A stretch of DNA of 64,000 bases from Schleiferiaceae bacterium. GTDB taxonomy: Bacteria; Bacteroidota; Bacteroidia; Flavobacteriales; Schleiferiaceae. The number at the start of each line of letters is the position of its first letter. The first letter of the stretch is position 1. Shown here in pieces: positions 1 through 7,916 of this stretch. The notes under the pieces were generated by a model. It was not told the origin of the DNA. It saw only the letters and a list, made by a program, of their open reading frames with translations, and made no database searches. The stretch covers positions 186,001 to 250,000 of the forward strand of contig JAGYIN010000001.1 of the NCBI GenBank assembly GCA_018402665.1, written 5' to 3'. The translations under genes and the position numbers were made by a program.

Positions 1-2318
1 GCATGGGCGTCCATGGCAAATAGCAAAGCCATTTCGTCGTGTGCTTTTTTCCAGCGGTCCATTTCGTCCCACTGCAATGGGGCAGATCCTGCGCCCATCA
101 AGTGGCGTTGACTTTGCAGTAGGGCTTGGCTTTCGCGGCGCATGGCAAGAATGATCTTCGGGCCTTCAGGCAATGGAGCTTTCACAAGTAATGGAGCCAC
201 GATTTTAACCGATCGTCCACGCTGGTCCTCCAGCCACTGGTCATCAAAGGTCCAATTCTTTATTTTTTCATGCTCAAAATAGCCCGCGGCATTGAAATCA
301 TCTGCCTTGCGTTTTTCATCCGTGATCGGTTCAATACCTAAAGACTGAAGCAACTGCATGGCAAGAGATGTGCCGCTGCGAGGCGGCCCGGTTACTATGA
401 AAAGGGGTGCTTTACCGGCTGAGGGAAGCAGGGTGTGTTGTACCGCCTTTGCCGTGCGGGCCGCCTCGAAATCGCCTGTTTTCACAAAGAGCCAAGCCAA
501 AGCTCCATGCACCCACGGCTGGTGAAAGACCAATGCCGTGCTTTTAAGTCCAACCCGAATGGCCTCTTCCCAATTCTCAACGTACAAGTAATACCGCATC
601 CAAAGATTCAAAAGATCAGGTCGATCTTCACCGAAAGGCTGAAGTAATTCATTCAGCACTTCATAACGGTTCGCTTTCACTAAGAACCGCCCCCAAAGTA
701 TTGCGGTAGATGCATCCATGGCATGCGCTGAAAAATTGGGCACGATCCATTTTTCATTTTTCGACAAGGCAACTAAGGCGCGGTAATACGACCAAATCTC
801 AGGTTGTCCCTGCCCCTCAACCACCTGACCAAGCAGCTCTTGCAATGCATCAAATTGCTTCGATTCCGCAAGCAGTGCGGCACCGAGCTGTAGATAACGC
901 AATGGCGAAGTTTCATTTAACCCCAGCAATGCCAATTCGCGCCAAGCATCTTCGGGTCTACCTTCAGCGCGTAGACTACGAGCGAGGTAATAACTGTTTT
1001 CTAAAAGGCGTTGATCGCTAACTTCTGTTGCATTCGCCTCCAGGTATCCCATAGCGATCAAATCCGAAAGCAGGGAGGATTCAAGCATTACAGGTTCGTG
1101 ATGCATTGAACGTGTTTCTGCAACGGTCGGAACGCGTGATGGGCTGCACGCTGAAGCTATACATGGTGCCACCCTCCCCTTCATCTCGGGAATGGCGCTT
1201 AATTGGTGAACGGCCAATAGCGTAGGCGCAATGTCTAAAAGCGTTAAACCACTGGTCAACACCGAAGTGTCGACTGTTGGGCCCTTTGCTAAGAAAACAC
1301 CGAAATGGCGGTGTTCTAAAGCGGGTGCACCGGCATGATCAGGCAATTGGCCCCAGCGCTCGTCTCCAGATTTAAAACCGTGATCACTGACTAAAAAAGT
1401 TGTTGTCTTTTCATTAGTGTACCCCAAAAGGGCATCGAGGAAAAGGTCGTGCAATCTGTAGGCCGCTGTTACGATGTGTTTGTAGGCCGCAAATGCTTCA
1501 TCCGAGACACCGGGCAACTGCGGAGGATGGTACTTCATCCCCAGGTGTTTGTAATGATCTAACGCATCATAGTAGATACTTGCATGCGCTTGATTACCGT
1601 AGGCTAATGCCAATGTCGCAAGCGTATGAACGTTGAGTGCGTGCGTTGTAATTTTCAATACACTTCGCACCACAGCATCTTCACTACTTACCTCGAGATT
1701 TGGAAAAAATAACGCAATAGCTTGCGCGGGGATTTCCTCGGGCTTTAACAACAAGTCTTTTGCAAGGTCCTGTAGATAGGACGGCTGAATGCCCGCAGCG
1801 AGCCAATTCCCATCTTCTGCAGGAGCGAGGTTCGAAATTCGAACCCCACCACCTTTACTTTCTCGCGCAGGATGCGATGGCCACCAACCTACGGTAGTGC
1901 ATGAAAGGCCGTTTTCTTCCAGAATATCCCAATACGTTGGTACCTGTACCGAGGAACCCCGAACGGCGCGCACTGCCCCATTTGCAATCTCTGTAAATCC
2001 GTGAACACCGTGTGAAGAAGGCCATTGTGAGGTCGCAATGGTCGTCCAAAGCATGGGCGAGATGGGCGGGTCTAGTGTGGCCAATTGGGCCTGTACCCCA
2101 CCCTCCATCAAACCCGTAAGATGCGGCATCTTGCCGGAAGTCAACAAGGGCGTCATGACCTGCCAATCCGCAGCGTCCCATCCGACGAGTAAAGAGTGCA
2201 GGGGATTGCTTTTTTCTGGCGGAGCGGGGAATTGGGCCAAATCAATTCCTTTAAATCGGGCAACAGCTTTGTAGCCACCAGCCAAAAACCCCAAGGTATA
2301 TATGTTCTTTTCCGCCAT
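1..2318 (-). CDS. alkaline phosphatase-superfamily phosphodiesterase + TPR + sulfotransferase fusion (3' end cut by window)
   Basis: The reading frame is open from the ATG at 2318 to the window edge (772 codons visible, no stop), so the C-terminus is missing. Residues ~43-400 look like a type I phosphodiesterase/nucleotide pyrophosphatase domain of the alkaline phosphatase superfamily: metal-ligand motif GWDAADW (47-52), nucleophile stretch PPISPMLWTT (~84-93), and a second metal motif SDHGF near 311. Residues ~420-620 are helical repeats of TPR type. From ~640 a P-loop GPPRSGTSL begins a sulfotransferase domain (PAPS 5'-phosphosulfate loop), continuing to the edge. No signal peptide is evident. 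Likely job (inference): hydrolysis of a phosphate or sulfate ester and/or sulfate transfer on surface glycans, in keeping with the sulfotransferases at 8741-11283. It is divergent from the permease gene at 2366, only 47 bases away. Substrate unknown; domain calls are firm, the combined role is not. Confidence 0.85.
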   Translation of the reverse strand, partial: MAEKNIYTLGFLAGGYKAVARFKGIDLAQFPAPPEKSNPLHSLLVGWDAADWQVMTPLLTSGKMPHLTGLMEGGVQAQLATLDPPISPMLWTTIATSQWPSSHGVHGFTEIANGAVRAVRGSSVQVPTYWDILEENGLSCTTVGWWPSHPARESKGGGVRISNLAPAEDGNWLAAGIQPSYLQDLAKDLLLKPEEIPAQAIALFFPNLEVSSEDAVVRSVLKITTHALNVHTLATLALAYGNQAHASIYYDALDHYKHLGMKYHPPQLPGVSDEAFAAYKHIVTAAYRLHDLFLDALLGYTNEKTTTFLVSDHGFKSGDERWGQLPDHAGAPALEHRHFGVFLAKGPTVDTSVLTSGLTLLDIAPTLLAVHQLSAIPEMKGRVAPCIASACSPSRVPTVAETRSMHHEPVMLESSLLSDLIAMGYLEANATEVSDQRLLENSYYLARSLRAEGRPEDAWRELALLGLNETSPLRYLQLGAALLAESKQFDALQELLGQVVEGQGQPEIWSYYRALVALSKNEKWIVPNFSAHAMDASTAILWGRFLVKANRYEVLNELLQPFGEDRPDLLNLWMRYYLYVENWEEAIRVGLKSTALVFHQPWVHGALAWLFVKTGDFEAARTAKAVQHTLLPSAGKAPLFIVTGPPRSGTSLAMQLLQSLGIEPITDEKRKADDFNAAGYFEHEKIKNWTFDDQWLEDQRGRSVKIVAPLLVKAPLPEGPKIILAMRRESQALLQSQRHLMGAGSAPLQWDEMDRWKKAHDEMALLFAMDAH

Positions 2319-2322
2319 AGCG

Positions 2323-2330
2323 TAAAAGTA
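2323..2330 (-). promoter_or_regulatory. possible -7 box of the phosphodiesterase fusion gene
   Basis: Minus-strand TACTTTTA matches the Bacteroidota -7 consensus TAnnTTTG at all but the last base. It lies only 5 bases before the ATG at 2318, which would give a leaderless or nearly leaderless transcript. No clear TTG -33 element was found. Weak call. Confidence 0.3.
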
Positions 2331-2335
2331 ATTGC

Positions 2336-2343
2336 TAAATTTG
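2336..2343 (+). promoter_or_regulatory. -7 promoter box (TAAATTTG) of the MacB-like permease
   Basis: A perfect TAnnTTTG box lies 23 bases before the ATG at 2366. It sits almost back to back with the opposite-strand box at 2323-2330, so the two divergent genes share a promoter region of under 50 bases. Confidence 0.5.
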
Positions 2344-2365
2344 GAGTTACCCCACTGCTGTGCCC

Positions 2366-3604
2366 ATGAAGACCAAAGCTTTTTCTGAGACCCTTTCCTT
2401 ATCCTGGTCCGCCATCAAAGCGTCACCACTAAGAACCGTGCTCACTTCGTTGATTATATCCTTTGGCATCATGGCATTGGTAGGCATCTTGAGTGCGACC
2501 GACGCGTTGAAACAAAGCCTGGAAAGTAACTTCACCAGCCTCGGCGCAAATACGTTAACCCTCAGAAATTCTCAAGGCGGATTTTTCGCCGGTGGAGCTA
2601 AACGAAGACAAAACCCTGCCATTTCTTACCGTCAGGCAAAAGCATTTAAAGATCGCATGGCATTCGCTGGAGCGAAAACCAGCCTGACCTATGTGGCCGG
2701 CGGTGCAGAACAACTGAGTTATGGAAACACCAGCACCAACCCTAACAACATGGTTACTGCTGCGGATGAGAACTATTTGTATACCGGAGGATTTGAATTG
2801 GCTGAAGGACGAAACTTTACAGCCGATGATGTTCAACGTGGAAAAAACTACGTCATATTAGGAAATGAAACAAAAACCACGCTTTTTGGCGAAGCTTCTG
2901 CCGTAGGAAAGACGGTGAAAATGCGCGGTAAACCCTACATGGTCGTGGGCGTTCTCGCCGAAAAAGGAAATTCAGGCATGTTCTCTGGAGACCGCGGAGC
3001 CTGGGTCACCATTACCTATGCACGGGCAAACTTCACCGCTGGCCGGCCCAACTATACCTTAAGTGTAAATGCACCTGCCGCCCATTTACTCGATGCTGTT
3101 CAAGGGCAGTGTACGGCACTCATGCGCAGCGTTCGAAAGCTAAAGCCTAAAGAAGAAAACAACTTTTACATCATCCGCAGTGACAGTATCGCAAAAAGTT
3201 TGATCGACAACCTGGGTATGGTCACGACGGGTGCGTTTATCATCGGGATCATAACACTCCTGGGAGCATCCATAGCGCTGATGAATATTATGCTCGTAAG
3301 CGTTACGGAACGAACCCGAGAAATTGGTACGCGAAAAGCGTTAGGAGCCACGAAGAAAAGTATTTCTACTCAATTTTTGGGAGAGGCCGTAGTAATCACA
3401 CAATTGGGTGGATGGACCGGTATAGTCTTCGGTATTATTATCGGCAACGTCGTCGCGAATATGGTAGATGGCCAATTTTTTATTCCATGGATCTGGATTA
3501 CAGTGGCCTTTATACTCTCGGTTGGCGTTGGGCTCCTTGCGGGTTGGTATCCTGCAAGTAAAGCAGCCGCACTTAACCCCGTAGATGCCCTAAGACACGA
3601 ATAA
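2366..3604 (+). CDS. MacB/FtsX-family ABC transporter permease
   Basis: Permease of the MacB type (412 aa): one N-terminal membrane helix (~21-43, starting SPLRTVLTSL), a large periplasmic MacB_PCD-like region (~45-270), and an FtsX domain with three C-terminal helices (~285-310, ~335-360, ~375-395). The protein ends in the typical PASKAAALNPVDALRHE. Such permeases work with a separate ATP-binding subunit and an adaptor in lipoprotein or small-molecule efflux across the envelope by mechanotransmission. Neither partner is adjacent here. I prefer the ATG at 2366; a GTG two codons earlier (2360) keeps the same frame. Divergent from the phosphodiesterase fusion and convergent with a 52-aa gene. 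Transported substrate cannot be told. Confidence 0.9.
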   Translation: MKTKAFSETLSLSWSAIKASPLRTVLTSLIISFGIMALVGILSATDALKQSLESNFTSLGANTLTLRNSQGGFFAGGAKRRQNPAISYRQAKAFKDRMAFAGAKTSLTYVAGGAEQLSYGNTSTNPNNMVTAADENYLYTGGFELAEGRNFTADDVQRGKNYVILGNETKTTLFGEASAVGKTVKMRGKPYMVVGVLAEKGNSGMFSGDRGAWVTITYARANFTAGRPNYTLSVNAPAAHLLDAVQGQCTALMRSVRKLKPKEENNFYIIRSDSIAKSLIDNLGMVTTGAFIIGIITLLGASIALMNIMLVSVTERTREIGTRKALGATKKSISTQFLGEAVVITQLGGWTGIVFGIIIGNVVANMVDGQFFIPWIWITVAFILSVGVGLLAGWYPASKAAALNPVDALRHE

Positions 3605-3644
3605 TCCTTCCCCTAGGTGCTTGTCCTCTGAGGCGAACCCCGAA

Positions 3645-3803
3645 TTATTTTTTATCCTGCTTTTGGAAGCCAAAGGCAGCGCCTATGGCAATACCTAAGG
3701 GTAACCAAAGCCCTATGTTATCCGTAAGTAAGCCTATAAAAAGCCCCGTAACTAGGCCCAAACTTAAAAATTTGATAAACGTTGGATGTTCTTCTTTTTT
3801 CAT
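3645..3803 (-). CDS. small glycine-rich two-helix membrane protein (52 aa)
   Basis: A short ORF of 52 codons from the ATG at 3803. A charged N-terminus (MKKEEH) is followed by two hydrophobic segments rich in glycine (LGLVTGLFIGLL and LPLGIAIGAAFGF), then a lysine/aspartate tail. The glycine spacing resembles a glycine-zipper membrane hairpin. It follows rplI on the same strand but is separated by the terminator at 3814-3849, so it is probably transcribed by readthrough or its own signal. I do not recognise a named family. Support comes from the clean start and stop, the balanced membrane-protein composition, and the otherwise empty gap. Confidence 0.6.
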   Translation of the reverse strand: MKKEEHPTFIKFLSLGLVTGLFIGLLTDNIGLWLPLGIAIGAAFGFQKQDKK

Positions 3804-3813
3804 AGCAGATGGC

Positions 3814-3849
3814 TAAAAAAAAAGCCACTCCTAATGGAATGGCTTTTCT
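3814..3849 (-). terminator. rho-independent terminator after rplI
   Basis: On the minus strand GCCATTCC pairs with GGAGTGGC (one G-U) around an ATTA loop, followed by nine T. It sits 19 bases past the rplI stop. Confidence 0.8.
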
Positions 3850-3867
3850 ATTCTTGTAGTGACTGAA

Positions 3868-4317
3868 TTAAGCTTCAGCAATAACGTCAAATTCAAACGC
3901 TACAACCACTTCGCGGTGAAGGCGAACGTTTGCAGTGTAATGTCCCAATGCCTTAACAGAACCACCCACGATTTGGATGAATTTCTTGTCCATAGACACA
4001 CCCTCTTTTGCAAGAGCATCAGCAACGTTACCGTTAGTGATCGAACCGAATAATTTATTGCCTTGACCAATTTTCGCAGTCATCTTTAGTTCAACTGCAC
4101 CCAATTTCTCAGCAATCGCTTTTGCATCTGCAATCGCTTTCGCTTCTTTGTGCGCACGTTGGCGTAAATTTTCTGCCAAAACCTTCTTTGCACTTTCTGT
4201 AGCCAATACTCCAATTCCTTGTGGAATTAAGAAGTTGCGACCGTAACCGTCTTTTACAGTTACCACGTCGTCAGCAAAACCTAAGTTTTCTACGTCTTTC
4301 TTTAGAATGATTTCCAT
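3868..4317 (-). CDS. rplI: 50S ribosomal protein L9
   Basis: 149 aa, the usual length. The N-terminal rRNA-binding domain starts MEIILKKDVENLG and contains the conserved GYGRNFLIPQG (~24-34). A long connecting helix rich in Ala, Lys and Glu (~41-75) leads to the C-terminal globular domain with KLFGSITN (~88-95). L9 binds 23S rRNA near L1 and helps maintain reading frame. It is last in the rpsF-rpsR-rplI operon, 9 bases after rpsR, and is followed by the hairpin terminator at 3814-3849. Confidence 0.97.
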   Translation of the reverse strand: MEIILKKDVENLGFADDVVTVKDGYGRNFLIPQGIGVLATESAKKVLAENLRQRAHKEAKAIADAKAIAEKLGAVELKMTAKIGQGNKLFGSITNGNVADALAKEGVSMDKKFIQIVGGSVKALGHYTANVRLHREVVVAFEFDVIAEA

Positions 4318-4326
4318 GGTACTGAA

Positions 4327-4602
4327 TTATTTAAGGTTATCAGCTACGTAAGGCATCAATGCAATGTGACGTGCACGTTTGATGGCTGTAGACAATTTTC
4401 TTTGGTATTTCAATGAAGTACCGGTCAAACGACGAGGTAAGATTTTACCTTGTGGGTTTACAAAACGCAACAAGTAATCTGGATCCTTGTAGTCGATGTA
4501 TTTAATACCGGATTTCTTAAAACGACAGTATTTCTTCTGGTTGCCGCTCTCTACGTTGATGGGCTGCAAGTAACGCACATCACCTTTTCCTTTAAATGCC
4601 AT
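4327..4602 (-). CDS. rpsR: 30S ribosomal protein S18
   Basis: 91 aa. It contains the S18 signature: a KYCRFKKSG stretch, then [21 protein letters not shown] (abridged here), [12 protein letters not shown], and RHIALMPY near the end. S18 binds S6 as a dimer on the 30S platform, which fits its place directly behind rpsF (11-base gap) and before rplI. Start ATG at 4602. Confidence 0.97.
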   Translation of the reverse strand: MAFKGKGDVRYLQPINVESGNQKKYCRFKKSGIKYIDYKDPDYLLRFVNPQGKILPRRLTGTSLKYQRKLSTAIKRARHIALMPYVADNLK

Positions 4603-4613
4603 AGTCTAAGTTT

Positions 4614-4946
4614 TTATGCGTTAGCTTTTGCACGACGCTTTGCAGCGTATTCGATGCCGTATTTGTCCATTCTCACGGTCAAAAAACGCATGATGCGCTC
4701 GTCGCGTTTGAATTCAACTTCTAACGGAGCAATTGCTTCACCAGGAGCTGTGAATTCTACAAAGTGGTAAAAGCCACTTTTTTTCTTTTGGATTGGGTAA
4801 GCCATCTTCTTGAGGCCCCAGTTTTCTTTGTTGATAATGCTCGCGCCCTTCTCTTTCATGAGGCCTACGAACTTATCTACCGCTTCCTTTACCTGATCTT
4901 CAGATAAAACGGGATTCAAAATGAAAACGGTTTCGTACTGATTCAT
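4614..4946 (-). CDS. rpsF: 30S ribosomal protein S6
   Basis: 110 aa. Typical S6 opening [19 protein letters not shown], a [18 protein letters not shown] core (~42-60), and [14 protein letters not shown] near 81-95. Partner of S18 in the 30S subunit. First gene of the operon, driven by the well-formed promoter at 4976-5006; the predicted leader is only about 20-25 nt, so there seems little room for an S6:S18-binding leader structure. Confidence 0.97.
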   Translation of the reverse strand: MNQYETVFILNPVLSEDQVKEAVDKFVGLMKEKGASIINKENWGLKKMAYPIQKKKSGFYHFVEFTAPGEAIAPLEVEFKRDERIMRFLTVRMDKYGIEYAAKRRAKANA

Positions 4947-4975
4947 AATTATTTGAACTTAAAAATTAAGGAGTG

Positions 4976-5006
4976 CAAATGTACGAGACTTTTCCCATAC
5001 GGACAA
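4976..5006 (-). promoter_or_regulatory. complete Bacteroidota-type promoter of rpsF-rpsR-rplI
   Basis: On the minus strand TTG (5004-5006) is followed by exactly 20 bases and then TACATTTG (4976-4983), matching the two-part TTG ... TAnnTTTG promoter of this phylum. Predicted start of transcription near 4970, about 24 nt before the rpsF ATG. This is the best-formed promoter in the window. Confidence 0.75.
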
Positions 5007-5070
5007 GGTATGTTAGCAACGTGTTTACAGGTCTTTTTTTATTCCTGTAGAAATTGGTCCAATCACCGCT

Positions 5071-5078
5071 TATATTTG
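5071..5078 (+). promoter_or_regulatory. -7 promoter box (TATATTTG) of dnaX
   Basis: A perfect TAnnTTTG box ends 4 bases before the dnaX ATG (5083). Transcription would begin at or next to the start codon, giving a leaderless mRNA. A TTG lies at 5054-5056 but the spacing (14) is short. Confidence 0.5.
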
Positions 5079-5082
5079 TGCT

Positions 5083-7032
5083 ATGGAGCAATTCGTCGTA
5101 TCAGCAAGAAAGTACCGCCCGCAGGCCTTTGAGGCCGTCGTGGGACAGTCGCACATTACGGATACACTGCTCAAAAGCGTAGATAACGATCATTTAGCCC
5201 AAGCCCTTTTATTTTGCGGACCGCGCGGTGTGGGTAAAACCACTTGTGCTCGAATCCTGGCAAAAGTAATCAATGGTGGGGCGAATTTGAACGATGAAGA
5301 ATTGGCGCTGAATATTTTCGAGCTCGATGCCGCCTCAAACAATTCTGTCGACGATATCCGCAGACTTATTGATCAAGTGCGCTTTGCGCCACAAACCGGC
5401 AAATTCAAGGTCTACATTATTGATGAGGTACACATGCTCTCACAGCAGGCCTTCAATGCCTTCTTGAAGACCCTTGAGGAACCGCCAGCGCACGCCATCT
5501 TTATTTTGGCGACCACAGAAAAGCACAAAATCATACCTACCATCTTATCCCGCTGTCAAATCTTTGACTTCAAGCGCATAACCGTAGATGATATTGCTGG
5601 TCATTTGACTTTCGTAGCAGAAAAAGAGGGCGTAAACGCAGAACCGGAAGCGTTGCATATGATTGCAGAGAAGGCTGATGGCGCCTTGCGTGATGCGCTT
5701 TCCTTGTTTGACCGCATGGTTAGTTTCTCTGGGAACGCATTGACCTACGAACAGGTCGTTAACGTGCTCGACATCTTAGATTACAACTACTTTTTCCGCA
5801 CAGTGAACCTGGCGAATGAGGTAAACTATCCGGACCTACTCCTGCTCTACAATGAAGTTTTGGAAAAGGGATTCAATGGACATGAATTCGTTGTAGGCAT
5901 GGCAAAGCACTTTAGAGATTTATTAGTTGCAAGAGAACCACGCACGGTAGAATTACTCGAGGTGGGACCGTCCATTCGCGAACAATACCTCAGCCAAAGC
6001 AAGGCGAGTTCAACACGCTTCTTACTCCACGGACTGAAGGTCTTCAACGAGCTCGACGGGCACTATAAAATGGCGAGTCAACCGCGAATCTTAGTAGAAT
6101 TGGGGCTCCTTAAATTGGTCGAATTTATTTCGCAAGAAAAAAAAAAGTCGCAACCTAGCGTAGCGCCTAAATCTACCGAGGACTTTCTACCCCCAACTTT
6201 ACCGAAGCGAACAGCACCGGCGCCCACATCAGCGGCAATACCGGCAGTTCAACCAGCCAGGGAAGCTCCCCAAGCTGCAACGCTAGCGACTCCAGCGGCT
6301 CCAGCGGCTCGATCTTCCGAAGCAAATACTGCGATCACCATACCTGCTGTACCAGAGCCCAAAGTCGTAAAAAGTGCTACGCACGACGATTTACCTGAAG
6401 AACCTGCGCTACCAGAAACCGCAGCCCACGAACCTCCTATTGCAAGCCCTGAAGCTGCTTTTGATACTGCGCCCCCTCCTGAAAGAACGAAAACACCTCC
6501 AAAGGAACCCACAGCATCGAGCAAGCAGACGCGAACGCCCCGATCCTCAGGTAGTGGCGGCCTATCACTTATGGCGGCCTTAAACGATCTAACGAAAGAA
6601 GATGATTCGTCGGTTGATATGACTGAATCGGCCAACGAAGAGGCCGCTCCCCAAGTGCAAGAAGGTCCTCACAGTGTATTCAACGAAAAGGAATTGATTG
6701 ATGCGCTTTCAACCTACATCAAACAAAGGCATGTTAAAACGGCCATACGCAGTTTGCTTTCCGCGCAAGTCCCTAAAATTCTTGATAAGAACACACTGCA
6801 GATATCCCTTGATAATAATATCCAGCTGGGTTATTTCAATGAGGAGCAAAAGGAATTGGTTCCTTATTTGAGAAAGAAATTGGACAATTTTGCCTTGCGA
6901 TTCGAAACCATACTGGTGGAAAGTGAGCAAGTAAAAAAGCTGTACCTCCCTGAGGAAAAGTACAAGCACATGGCCGAAAAAAACGCCAATCTCATTTACC
7001 TGCGACAGAAAATTAAAACCGATCTCGAATAA
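5083..7032 (+). CDS. dnaX: DNA polymerase III subunit tau (gamma/tau), clamp-loader ATPase
   Basis: 649 aa. AAA+ clamp-loader ATPase: Walker A GPRGVGKT (46-53), Walker B region IIDEVHML (112-119), sensor/arginine-finger motif SRC (156-158), and conserved domains II-III to about residue 350. A Pro/Ala/Thr-rich linker (~360-520) then leads to a C-terminal domain (~540-649). The cysteine zinc module normally found between Walker A and the ELDAASNN motif is absent; residues 64-78 there hold no Cys. At codons 352-355 there is a run of ten A (6137-6146), and both shifted frames stop at once, so a short gamma-like product of ~357 aa may be made (see the separate entry). It has its own -7 box and shares one base with the following outer-membrane gene. 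Confidence 0.97.
   Translation: MEQFVVSARKYRPQAFEAVVGQSHITDTLLKSVDNDHLAQALLFCGPRGVGKTTCARILAKVINGGANLNDEELALNIFELDAASNNSVDDIRRLIDQVRFAPQTGKFKVYIIDEVHMLSQQAFNAFLKTLEEPPAHAIFILATTEKHKIIPTILSRCQIFDFKRITVDDIAGHLTFVAEKEGVNAEPEALHMIAEKADGALRDALSLFDRMVSFSGNALTYEQVVNVLDILDYNYFFRTVNLANEVNYPDLLLLYNEVLEKGFNGHEFVVGMAKHFRDLLVAREPRTVELLEVGPSIREQYLSQSKASSTRFLLHGLKVFNELDGHYKMASQPRILVELGLLKLVEFISQEKKKSQPSVAPKSTEDFLPPTLPKRTAPAPTSAAIPAVQPAREAPQAATLATPAAPAARSSEANTAITIPAVPEPKVVKSATHDDLPEEPALPETAAHEPPIASPEAAFDTAPPPERTKTPPKEPTASSKQTRTPRSSGSGGLSLMAALNDLTKEDDSSVDMTESANEEAAPQVQEGPHSVFNEKELIDALSTYIKQRHVKTAIRSLLSAQVPKILDKNTLQISLDNNIQLGYFNEEQKELVPYLRKKLDNFALRFETILVESEQVKKLYLPEEKYKHMAEKNANLIYLRQKIKTDLE
6136..6163 (+). other. 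candidate slippage/frameshift site in dnaX (A10)
   Basis: Codons GAA AAA AAA AAG contain ten consecutive A (6137-6146). In the -1 frame (equally, one extra A in the mRNA) translation ends at TAG 6156-6158 after three new residues. In the +1 frame (one A lost) it ends at TAG 6161-6163 after four or five. The site lies just past the conserved domain III, where the E. coli and Thermus thermophilus dnaX genes recode to make gamma. I saw no other homopolymer run this long inside a gene of the window. Confidence 0.55.
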
Positions 7033-7916
7033 TGCGGCGCAGTACGATTTTACTTCTACTTTCTTTGATCACGTTCGGTGCTCAAGCCCAATTCAATTGG
7101 TGGAATCAAACGCACAATTGGGACGGTGCCACACCATGGACGCAATACATGACCTATTCCCATGCCTTTTTAGGGCCAAATGCGTTGCCTATACCGACCG
7201 TGGCAGGAGCACATAGAAATTACGCCAGCTCTAGCGCGCAAATCAGTCTTCGCGGAGATGACCAATTCGTGAATTGGCACAATGAGGTCCAATTGGTCTC
7301 AGGAAAAACACTATTCAACGTGGTACACCAAAGTGTGGAAGCCTTTAGAACGACAACAGATGTGCGTGATTTGCGCGTTTCTCGAGGGGAAAGTGGACAG
7401 GGCATTCAAGCGGGCGACGTCATAGTAAACATCTCACATCGACTCTATGAAAATAACGATGATGGCACAAGGGAAGTGTATTTCACTACGCACCTGAAGA
7501 CCGCTGCAGGTCCGCTAAACAATGCTCGATTCACCGATGCCCCTGGGTACGCTTTCTTTTTCACCGGACGCTGGAATCCGAAGTATACCCGGTTTTGGAT
7601 TTCTTCTAATGCTGGCTTCCAGGTCTATCAAACGCACTGGGTGGACTACCCCCAAAACGATGGATTTCTGGGCAACGTATCAATCACCCAAAGAATGGAC
7701 CACGGCATCGGCCTCCACGCGGAATTAAAAACCTTTACTGGATATTTCAGAGACGGCGATTGGCCGCGTATACTGAACCTAAGTATCGATAGAAACTTCG
7801 GTGGAAAGAGCCGGTCAGTTTTGCAATGGACGAAAGGTCTCAACGACTATCCCTTCTCCTATCTCAGCGTTACGCAAATGATCTTTTTAGATCAACCAAC
7901 GAAGTCGCCAAAATAG
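7032..7916 (+). CDS. secreted beta-barrel-like protein of unknown function
   Basis: 294 aa with a signal peptide (MRRSTILLLLSLITFGAQAQ, cleavage after AQA likely). The mature part is rich in aromatic residues and alternating patterns typical of outer-membrane beta strands (for example YAFFFTGRWNPKYTRFWIS), and begins with Trp-rich FNWWNQTHNW. I do not recognise a named family. Its ATG overlaps the dnaX stop by one base (TAATG), so it is probably co-transcribed with dnaX. Its last 30 bases overlap the convergent glycosyltransferase gene. Likely an outer-membrane or surface protein (inference). Confidence 0.75.
   Translation: MRRSTILLLLSLITFGAQAQFNWWNQTHNWDGATPWTQYMTYSHAFLGPNALPIPTVAGAHRNYASSSAQISLRGDDQFVNWHNEVQLVSGKTLFNVVHQSVEAFRTTTDVRDLRVSRGESGQGIQAGDVIVNISHRLYENNDDGTREVYFTTHLKTAAGPLNNARFTDAPGYAFFFTGRWNPKYTRFWISSNAGFQVYQTHWVDYPQNDGFLGNVSITQRMDHGIGLHAELKTFTGYFRDGDWPRILNLSIDRNFGGKSRSVLQWTKGLNDYPFSYLSVTQMIFLDQPTKSPK

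Noticed and set aside
435-2274. Plus-strand ORFs of 60-103 codons at 435, 710, 1789 and 2038
   Set aside because: All lie opposite the continuous phosphodiesterase-TPR-sulfotransferase frame, whose protein motifs are clear; the plus-strand products resemble nothing and lack plausible starts.
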